A stretch of 19,518 nt of DNA, taken from positions 1 through 19,518 of the forward strand of contig CAKSYT010000026.1 of the NCBI GenBank assembly GCA_934524985.1, in the 5' to 3' direction. Below the pieces are notes generated by a model. It searched no databases. It saw nothing but the letters and a program-made list of their open reading frames with translations, and was not told where the DNA came from. This document shows positions 14,121 through 19,518 of this stretch, piece by piece (positions within the stretch are counted from its first letter, which is position 1; each line of letters starts with the position of its first letter). A program made the translations under genes and the position numbers. The stretch is from an uncultured Faecalibacterium sp. Its GTDB lineage: Bacteria > Bacillota > Clostridia > Oscillospirales > Ruminococcaceae.

Positions 14121-14845
14121 AGATCATTCGTACAAAGGACTACGCTGATATGTCCCGCAAGGCAGCAAACATCATTTCTGCGCAGGTCATCATGAAGCCG
14201 GACTGTGTGCTGGGTCTGGCTACCGGCGGCACCCCCGTTGGCACTTATGAGAAGCTGGTGGAGCGCTACAACGAGGGAGATCTGGATTTTTCTGAGGTCA
14301 CCTCCGTCAATCTGGACGAGTACCGCGGCCTGCCCAAGGAGCACCCGGAAAGCTACTGGAGCTTTATGCACCGCAACCTGTTCGACCATGTGAACATCGA
14401 CCCCGCCCACATCAACCTGCCGGACGGCACCAACATGGATGCCGAGGCCGAGTGCAAGCGCTACGATGAGGTCATCCGCAGCGTGGGCGGCGTGGATCTG
14501 CAGCTGCTGGGCATCGGCCATGACGGCCACATCGGCTTCAACGAGCCCCACGATGCCTTTGATCTGGGCACCCACTGCGTGGATCTGACCCAGGAGACCA
14601 TCGAGGCCAACAAGCGCTTCTTTGACGGCAACGTGGATCTGGTTCCCAAGCAGGCCTACACCATGGGCATCCGCACCATCATGCAGGCCCGCAAGGTGCT
14701 GATGGTGGTCAACGGCGCAGGCAAGGCCGAGATCGTCAAGAAGGCTTTCTTCGGCCCCGTCACCCCCGAGGTGCCCGCAAGCATTCTGCAGCTGCACCCG
14801 GACTTCATTCTGGTGGGCGATGAAGAGGCTCTGAGCCTGATCTGA
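14117..14845 (+). CDS. nagB: Glucosamine-6-phosphate deaminase
   Basis: The 242-residue enzyme converts glucosamine-6-phosphate to fructose-6-phosphate and ammonia, feeding amino sugars into glycolysis. The phosphate-binding turn GLATGGTPVGTY (33-44), NLDEY with Asp67, and GIGHDGHIGFNEP (132-144) with Asp136, His138 and Glu143 supply the family active-site residues. The start is taken as GTG 14117 (VKIIRTKDYADMSRKAANII) because NagB proteins begin with this sequence and the length then is standard. GAGAGG lies about ten bases upstream. An ATG at 14054 would add 21 unrelated residues. No nagA is adjacent. A strong terminator follows. Confidence 0.95.
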   Translation: MKIIRTKDYADMSRKAANIISAQVIMKPDCVLGLATGGTPVGTYEKLVERYNEGDLDFSEVTSVNLDEYRGLPKEHPESYWSFMHRNLFDHVNIDPAHINLPDGTNMDAEAECKRYDEVIRSVGGVDLQLLGIGHDGHIGFNEPHDAFDLGTHCVDLTQETIEANKRFFDGNVDLVPKQAYTMGIRTIMQARKVLMVVNGAGKAEIVKKAFFGPVTPEVPASILQLHPDFILVGDEEALSLI

Positions 14846-14860
14846 TCCTCCAAGCTTCTG

Positions 14861-14897
14861 AGCCGCTGCACGGCTGCCGCCGTGCAGCGGCTTTTTG
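14861..14897 (+). terminator. nagB terminator
   Basis: AGCCGCTGCACGGC (14861-14874) pairs perfectly over 14 bp with GCCGTGCAGCGGCT (14879-14892), loop TGCC, followed by a T-run. It sits 15 bp past the nagB stop. Confidence 0.92.
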
Positions 14898-14908
14898 CTG
14901 TCCTTCTC

Positions 14909-14937
14909 TTTACATTCCGCCCAAAAAGCGGTATTCT
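14909..14937 (+). promoter_or_regulatory. Promoter of the LysR-phosphatase gene
   Basis: -35 TTTACA (14909-14914) and -10 TATTCT (14932-14937) are 17 bp apart. CCGC (14917-14920) and GCGG (14928-14931) form a small dyad between them, a possible operator for the encoded LysR domain. The start codon lies about 30 bases downstream. Confidence 0.55.
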
Positions 14938-14969
14938 TTTTCAAGAACAAACTTTCCCGGGAGGAGACC

Positions 14970-16727
14970 ATGGATATCCGCCAGCTGCACTACTTTTTGA
15001 CCCTGTGCGAAGAAATGAATTACACCCGCGCCGCACAGCGGCTGTTCCTGTCGCGGCAGGCGCTGCGCCAGAGCATCTCTGCGCTGGAGGCCGAAATGTG
15101 CGGGCCGCTGTTCATCAGCGCCCACCACAAGCTGGCGCTCACCGACCGGGGCATGAGCTTACAGCGCCACGCCGCCCCGGTGGTGGAGCAGTTCCAGCAG
15201 ATGCAGGCCGCCCTGCGGGCAGAGATCCAGTCTGCCCAGCCGGTGCGCATCGGCATCAGCGTGGCGCTGGTGCCGGACTATCTGCCCGGACTGGAGACCC
15301 AGCTGGACAAGTTCCGGCAGCAGTACCCCCATGTGGAGATGCGGTTCCGTCTGCTGGACAACGATGCCGTGGCCGATGGGGTAGAGCAGGGCGAGCTGGA
15401 CGCGGGCTTAGTCATCGACCTTGGCTGCGCCGCGCCGGTGCTGGCGCGCACCACCCTGCGGGCAGACCCCGCCTGCCTGCTGGTGCCCCGGGGACATCCT
15501 TTCTGGGAAAAGGAGCGCATCCCGCTGGCGGAGCTGCGTGGGCAGCGGGTGCTGCTGCCCAGCCTGCGGCAGGATCTGTTCAGCCCGCTGTGGGCGGCCT
15601 GCGCCCGGGCAGGTTTTGCACCCAACGCCGAGATCGGCCCAAGCTTTTATCAGGCCTACTATCTGGTGCAGGAGCAGCTGTGCACCTGCCTGACCCGCTA
15701 CGAGCCCGGCGCCCGCCGGGAACTGGACCGGGTGCGGGACGTGCTGCTGGAGGATATGCCCCCGCTGTGCGTCTCGCTGGTGCAGCGGCGGGACACCAGC
15801 TCTGCCTATATCGACCTGCTGCGCAGCTACCTGCTGGAGGTTCTGGGCAGCACCGCCAGCCTGCCGCCCCGCCGGGGTCGGCCGGCAAAGCCCTTCTACA
15901 CCGCGCCGGTGCTTTCCAGCGCCGCCGCAAAGGCTGCCCCGGAGCATCCCGCCCCGGGCACCCAGCTGCCCTTTGCAGGCGGTAACAACTTCCGGGAGCT
16001 GGGCGGTTACCGCGCCGACGAGGGCAAGACCGTAAAGTGGGGGCAGATCTACCGGGGCTTCCCCACCGGGCGGCTGACGACCGAAGCCGACCGCGCCCGG
16101 CTGGACGGGCTGGGGCTGCGGCTCATCCTTGACCTGCGCAGCGGCGCAGAGGCCGCCAAGCTGCCGGACTATGTGCCGGACGGCGCACGGCTGGTGCAGA
16201 TCTGCGGTCTGCGGGACGCCACCGGGCAGGAGATCGATTTTTCGCCCAACGACATCCAGCGGCTGGTGCAGAGCGTCCCCGCCGGGACGAACCTCTCCCA
16301 GCTGATGTACCGGCAGATGCTCACCGGCAACAAGGCGTTCAAGGAGCTGTTCCGTGCGCTGGAAGCCGGCGAGACGCCCATCCTGTTCCACTGCACCTCT
16401 GGCAAGGACCGCACCGGCGTAGCCGCCATGCTGATCTTACTGGCGCTGGGTGCTTCGGACGAGACCATCTGCGCGGATTATGCCCGCACCAACCTCTGCC
16501 GCGCCGCCGAGATCGAAAAGGCCATGGCGGACCATGCGGCGGAGATCGCCGCCGACCCGGCGCAAAAAATGCGCTGGCAGACCGCCGCCGGGGTAGACCC
16601 GGAGGCCGCGCCCTTTGTGCTGCGCACCATCCGGCAGGACTACGGCAGCGCCGAGAGCTATCTGGAAGCCGAATACGGCCTGACCCCCGCCCGCCTGATG
16701 CGGCTGCGGCGGATGTATCTGGAATAA
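14970..16727 (+). CDS. LysR-type regulator fused to a tyrosine phosphatase
   Basis: The 585-residue protein joins two families in one continuous frame. Residues 1-60 are a LysR winged helix (MDIRQLHYFLTLCEEMNYTR, AAQRLFLSRQALRQSISALE). About 90-295 look like a LysR effector-binding domain (VRIGISVALVPDYLPGLETQ onwards). A Pro/Ala-rich linker spans 296-333. About 334-585 is a Y_phosphatase3-type domain: NNFRELGGYRADEGKTVKWG, YRGFPTGRLT, LILDLRS, and the P-loop HCTSGKDRTG (474-483) with catalytic Cys475 and Arg481. The GKDR form resembles the broad-specificity phosphatases of the MptpB type, which can act on phosphoproteins and phosphoinositides. GGGAGGAG precedes the ATG, and the gene stands alone between terminators. 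Start codon, motifs and length all support a real fusion. Effector, phosphatase substrate and target promoters are unknown. Confidence 0.88.
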   Translation: MDIRQLHYFLTLCEEMNYTRAAQRLFLSRQALRQSISALEAEMCGPLFISAHHKLALTDRGMSLQRHAAPVVEQFQQMQAALRAEIQSAQPVRIGISVALVPDYLPGLETQLDKFRQQYPHVEMRFRLLDNDAVADGVEQGELDAGLVIDLGCAAPVLARTTLRADPACLLVPRGHPFWEKERIPLAELRGQRVLLPSLRQDLFSPLWAACARAGFAPNAEIGPSFYQAYYLVQEQLCTCLTRYEPGARRELDRVRDVLLEDMPPLCVSLVQRRDTSSAYIDLLRSYLLEVLGSTASLPPRRGRPAKPFYTAPVLSSAAAKAAPEHPAPGTQLPFAGGNNFRELGGYRADEGKTVKWGQIYRGFPTGRLTTEADRARLDGLGLRLILDLRSGAEAAKLPDYVPDGARLVQICGLRDATGQEIDFSPNDIQRLVQSVPAGTNLSQLMYRQMLTGNKAFKELFRALEAGETPILFHCTSGKDRTGVAAMLILLALGASDETICADYARTNLCRAAEIEKAMADHAAEIAADPAQKMRWQTAAGVDPEAAPFVLRTIRQDYGSAESYLEAEYGLTPARLMRLRRMYLE

Positions 16728-16903
16728 GACGATTTTGAATGCCCGCCGCGTCTTCCGGGTTGCGGCACCCAGCATCCGCATCGTGCCTTGGGCGGCACTT
16801 GCGTCTTGCTGGCCGCTGCCCCAACAACTCCTCCCTGTTTCCGCCGCTGGCGGCGGTCGTCGTCGTTGCTGCGCATCAATAGCGGAAAGAATATTTTTAT
16901 CTC
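16728..16903. other. Gene-free GC-rich spacer
   Basis: This stretch after the LysR-phosphatase gene shows no frame with a ribosome site. It has one short perfect dyad (CCGCC-GCT-GGCGG near 16847) and a CG-rich run, then turns AT-rich before the terminator. Nothing else is seen. Confidence 0.5.
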
Positions 16904-16944
16904 GGGATAGCGGAGCGTCTGCGGACGCTCCGCTATCCCATTTT
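16904..16944 (+). terminator. Very stable terminator hairpin
   Basis: GGGATAGCGGAGCGTC (16904-16919) pairs perfectly over 16 bp with GACGCTCCGCTATCCC (16924-16939), loop TGCG, followed by ATTTTC. It is the likely terminator of the LysR-phosphatase transcript, although 177 bp beyond the stop. The T-run is short. Confidence 0.75.
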
Positions 16945-17034
16945 CACAGGGAGGGGTCGTGACGGCAAACGGCAGCTGCCGCGCTGGTTTCCTGCGGAAA
17001 CAGCCGCGCGGCGGGGAAGCCTTCATGCGGAAGA

Positions 17035-17062
17035 TTGATTTCCATGGTAAAAGTTGATTTCC
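17035..17062. repeat. Paired direct repeats upstream of the pullulanase promoter
   Basis: TTGATTTCC occurs at 17035-17043 and again at 17054-17062, 19 bp apart, and ends two bases before the -35. This is the usual place for an activator to bind as a dimer in tandem. Chance repetition of a 9-mer at this spot is possible. Confidence 0.4.
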
Positions 17063-17064
17063 TC

Positions 17065-17093
17065 TTGAAAAAAAGCCCATTGTCCGATACACT
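17065..17093 (+). promoter_or_regulatory. Pullulanase promoter
   Basis: -35 TTGAAA (17065-17070) and -10 TACACT (17088-17093) are separated by 17 bp. Transcription would begin near 17100, giving a very short leader before the gene. Confidence 0.65.
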
Positions 17094-17131
17094 GAAGGTA
17101 AAGAATCTTACAAGAAGGAATGAAGCTGACC

Positions 17132-19087
17132 ATGGCCGCAAAAACGCCTGCCCAGTGGAAAACACTGTTTGAAAACGAACCCTTCCACCGCGAAAACTAC
17201 TACACCGGCCCCCTTGGCCCGGACTACACCCCCGGCGGCACCTGTCTGCGGCTGTGGGCACCCACCGCCGAGGCGGTGACTGTGACCTTGTATCACAAGG
17301 GGAGCGGCGGTGCCGTGCTGGGCACAAAGCCCCTTGTGCGCGGCGCGCAGGGGGTGTGGAGCATCTGGCTGCCCGGAGAGCAGCACGGCCGCTACTACAC
17401 CTTTGCCGTCACCGTGGATGGCGTCACCCGCGAGACCGGCGACCCCTACGCCCGGGCGGCGGGGGTGAACGGCGTGCGCAGCATGATCGTAGACCTTGCC
17501 CGCACCGCGCCCTCCGGGTGGGAGCGGGATGTGCGCCCCAATATCTCCCCGGCGCAGCGCGCTGTGTGGGAGGTGAGCGTGCGGGACTTCTCGCAGAATG
17601 CCGCCAGCGGGGTGCGCCCGGCGTGGCGGGGCAAATATATGGCCTTTACCCAGCAGGGCACCACATTGCACGGCGATGGCCTCCACCCCACCTGCCTGAA
17701 CTACCTCAAGCGTTTGGGGGTAAAATACGTCCAGCTGATGCCCATTTTCGATTTTGGCAGCGTGGACGAGGCAAAACCTCTGCTGCGGCAGTATAACTGG
17801 GGCTACGACCCCACCAACTTCAATGTGCCGGAGGGCAGCTACTCCACCGACCCCACCCGGGGCGAAGTGCGCATCCGGGAGTGCCGGGAGATGATCGCCG
17901 CCCTTCATGCGGCGGGCATCGGGGTGGTGATGGACGTGGTGTATAACCACACCTACCGCACCGAAAACCCCTTCAACAGCACCGTGCCGTATTACTTTTT
18001 CCGGCAGAATGCGGACGGCAGCTTTTCCAACGGCAGCGGCTGCGGCAACGAGTTTGCCAGCGAGCGCTCCATGGCGCGGCGGTATCTCATCGACTCCATC
18101 CTCTACTGGGCGAAGGAGTACCACATCGATGGCTTCCGGTTCGACCTGATGGGCCTGTACGATGCCGAGAGCATCAACGCGGTGCGCGCTGCGCTGGACA
18201 GCCTGCCCGGCGGGCGGGACATTCTGCTGTACGGCGAGCCGTGGCAGGGCGGTGCCAGCCAGCTGCACCGGTACGAAGCCAACAAAGCCAACCTTGCCAT
18301 GCTCAACGAGCGGGTGGGTATCTTCTGCGATGACACCCGGGACGCCATCAAGGGCGGCTGCTTCGATGCCCGGGAGCCGGGCTATGTGGAGGGCAAGCCG
18401 GGCAGTTTCTGGGATATCGGCGGGGCGGTGGCGGCATGGTGCCGCAGCGACCGTCTGCCGCCCCACGCGCCCAGCCAGATCGTGAGCTACGTTTCCGCCC
18501 ACGACAACTTTACCCTATGGGACAAGCTGCTCTGCGTCCGCTACGAAAAACCGGAGTTCACCGCCCGGGACACTGTGGCGCTGGCGCAGAACCGGCTGGC
18601 GGCGGGCATCTACCTGACCAGCTTCGGCCTGCCCTTCATGCAGGCAGGCGAGGAGTTCGCCCGCACCAAAAAGGGGGTAGGGAACAGCTACCGCTCCTCT
18701 CCCGCCCTGAACCGGCTGGACTGGAACCGCGCCGAGCAGTACCACGCCCTTGTGGACTACTACCGGGGGCTTCTGGCGCTGCGGGCAGCCTTTCCCCGCT
18801 TGGGCAGCACCGACCGTCACGCCCCGGAGGCTTTGCAGTTCTTTGCGCTGGAGCAGCCGCTGGTGGGCTGGACATTGCCCGCCGTCTGGGGAGACGGCGC
18901 GGCATGGAGCGCTTTGTGCGTCTTTTATAACCCCACCGACACTGCCCGCACCGTCTCCCTGCCCGCCGGGCAGTGGAAGCTGCTGAGCGATGGCACTTCT
19001 TCCAGCCTGTGGCGCGGCCCCAGCCGCGTTTTTACCGGCAATGCCCCCCTTGCGCCGTACAGCGCGACTGTTTTTGGGGCGGTGTAA
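17132..19087 (+). CDS. pulA: Type I pullulanase (GH13 debranching enzyme)
   Basis: The 651-residue enzyme hydrolyses alpha-1,6 branches in pullulan, glycogen and starch fragments. After a CBM48-like beta domain (CLRLWAPTAEAVTVTLYHKG), the type I pullulanase hallmark YNWGYDP is present near residue 221. The GH13 regions follow: DVVYNH (from 268), GFRFDLMG with nucleophile Asp338, GEPW with acid/base Glu369, and SAHDN with Asp458. There is no signal peptide, so it is probably cytoplasmic and acts on imported maltodextrins or stored glycogen. The start at 17132 is preferred because AAGGA (17115-17119) is 12 bases upstream; the in-frame ATG at 17120 (four residues longer) touches the ribosome site. 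It follows its own promoter as a single gene. Confidence 0.92.
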   Translation: MAAKTPAQWKTLFENEPFHRENYYTGPLGPDYTPGGTCLRLWAPTAEAVTVTLYHKGSGGAVLGTKPLVRGAQGVWSIWLPGEQHGRYYTFAVTVDGVTRETGDPYARAAGVNGVRSMIVDLARTAPSGWERDVRPNISPAQRAVWEVSVRDFSQNAASGVRPAWRGKYMAFTQQGTTLHGDGLHPTCLNYLKRLGVKYVQLMPIFDFGSVDEAKPLLRQYNWGYDPTNFNVPEGSYSTDPTRGEVRIRECREMIAALHAAGIGVVMDVVYNHTYRTENPFNSTVPYYFFRQNADGSFSNGSGCGNEFASERSMARRYLIDSILYWAKEYHIDGFRFDLMGLYDAESINAVRAALDSLPGGRDILLYGEPWQGGASQLHRYEANKANLAMLNERVGIFCDDTRDAIKGGCFDAREPGYVEGKPGSFWDIGGAVAAWCRSDRLPPHAPSQIVSYVSAHDNFTLWDKLLCVRYEKPEFTARDTVALAQNRLAAGIYLTSFGLPFMQAGEEFARTKKGVGNSYRSSPALNRLDWNRAEQYHALVDYYRGLLALRAAFPRLGSTDRHAPEALQFFALEQPLVGWTLPAVWGDGAAWSALCVFYNPTDTARTVSLPAGQWKLLSDGTSSSLWRGPSRVFTGNAPLAPYSATVFGAV

Positions 19088-19099
19088 ATAAAGAACGAA

Positions 19100-19150
19100 C
19101 TCCCTCAGTCAAAACCTGACGATTTTGCCAGCTCCCTCTGGGAGGGAGCC
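19100..19150 (+). repeat. REP-like palindromic unit, copy 1
   Basis: The unit starts with CTCCCTCAGTC, carries a short AT-rich hairpin and then GCTCCCTC (19131-19138) paired with GAGGGAGC (19142-19149), and ends CC. It lies 12 bp past the pullulanase stop and could also act as its transcript end. The same architecture recurs in the next two copies. Confidence 0.7.
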
Positions 19151-19213
19151 TCTGGCGCGCCCGGAAGCTTTCTTATTGCGTCTGAAACTTTAGCACTGAT
19201 GGCGACGGCGTGC

Positions 19214-19264
19214 GCCCTCTCAGTCAAAGCCTACGGCTTTGCCAGCTCTCCCAAAGGGAGAGCC
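19214..19264 (+). repeat. REP-like palindromic unit, copy 2
   Basis: It contains CCCTCTCAGT, then CAAAGCC-TAC-GGCTTTG (19225-19241) and GCTCTCCC-AAA-GGGAGAGC (19245-19263). Both stems are perfect. The spacer after it repeats that after copy 1: GGAAGCTT at 19163 and 19278, ACTTTAGCA at 19187 and 19301. So the array has a unit length of about 115 bp. Confidence 0.75.
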
Positions 19265-19325
19265 AAGAGCACTGCCGGAAGCTTCCTCATTATGCCTAAT
19301 ACTTTAGCAACGAACGTAACGGCTT

Positions 19326-19370
19326 GGCTCTCCCTTCGGGAGAGCTGGCGCGGGAGCGCCTGAGAGGGCT
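19326..19370 (-). repeat. REP-like palindromic unit, copy 3, inverted
   Basis: GCTCTCCC-TTC-GGGAGAGC (19327-19345) comes first, then GGCGC-GGGA-GCGCC (19347-19360) and TGAGAGGGC, which is the reverse order of copy 2. The stems match copy 2 but the second has its own sequence, showing compensatory change. A less clear partial unit follows to about 19410 (GACTGGGGGAG). Confidence 0.7.
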
Positions 19371-19443
19371 CGCTCCCGGGGGCTGTCGAGCGAATGCGAG
19401 ACTGGGGGAGTTTTTCCACAACCAAAAAAGGCTGCTGCACATT

Positions 19444-19518
19444 TGAAGTGAACCCCAAAAGTTAGACAAAAATAAGATCAAGCGACTCGAACGGTCTGAA
19501 TCCTGTACTGCACAGGGC
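19444..19518. mobile_element. Probable IS3-family element terminus, truncated by window
   Basis: TGAAGTGAACCCCAAAAG followed by TTAGACAAAAA resembles terminal inverted repeats of IS3/IS150-group elements, as I recall them (TG..TGACCCCAAAAGTTAGACA). The rest to the window end contains CCTGT and ACAGG, a small hairpin, but no transposase frame is in the window. Whether this is the left or right end, or a solo remnant, cannot be told. Confidence 0.5.

Noticed and set aside
13964..14971. Minus-strand frame of 335 codons over nagB
   Set aside because: nagB has full catalytic motifs on the other strand, and the antisense frame has no recognisable domain and crosses the nagB terminator.
17108..18502. 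Minus-strand frame of 464 codons opposite the pullulanase gene
   Set aside because: The pullulanase frame carries all GH13 motifs. The antisense product looks like translated complement.

Overview
The window looks like chromosome of a Faecalibacterium-type gut Firmicute (Oscillospiraceae/Ruminococcaceae). The basis is GC-rich coding sequence with AT-rich promoters, Gram-positive ribosome sites of the AGGAGG type, and a gut-anaerobe gene set: a peptide ABC transporter, a split transketolase, an ECF vitamin-type S component, a glucosamine-6-phosphate deaminase and a type I pullulanase. Double-hairpin REP-like repeats of a kind I recall from Faecalibacterium and relatives lie near the right end. 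The genus is inferred from recollection, not from a search.

Layout. Positions 1-535 look like the end of an integrated element. There are four successive hairpins or palindromes in 1-230, phased 11-bp direct repeats and a 12-bp inverted repeat, then a 3' half of a tRNA-Lys(UUU) gene (490-534) without its 5' half, followed by a hairpin terminator. From 535 to 900 there is no gene, only repeats. A promoter with two palindromes (901-966) precedes a LacI-family regulator reduced to its DNA-binding head (989-1144), which runs into a MATE efflux transporter gene (1129-2478). Next comes a probably self-regulated TetR gene and, behind it, a secreted cysteine-rich CxxC-repeat protein (2689-4602). A shared bidirectional terminator (4635-4679) separates these from the leftward oligopeptide operon oppABCDF (10660 to 4737), which has a structured leader and an attenuator hairpin between oppA and oppB.

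The two transketolase halves (12966 to 11166) are also read leftward. Divergently from them, an ECF transporter S component (13379-13915) is read from a strong promoter through a riboswitch-like leader with competing antiterminator and terminator helices. nagB (14117-14845), a LysR-type regulator fused to a tyrosine phosphatase (14970-16727), and a type I pullulanase (17132-19087) follow, each with its own promoter and separated by strong terminators. The right end holds three REP-like units and what looks like the terminus of an IS3-family element cut by the window edge.

Functionally the core is nutrient acquisition: peptide import (opp), vitamin-like import (ECF S), alpha-glucan debranching (pullulanase), amino-sugar entry into glycolysis (nagB) and pentose phosphate interconversion (transketolase). 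Drug export and regulators occupy the left third. The most unusual items are the LysR-phosphatase fusion, the unassigned riboswitch-like leader of the ECF gene, and the element boundary in the tRNA-Lys fragment.
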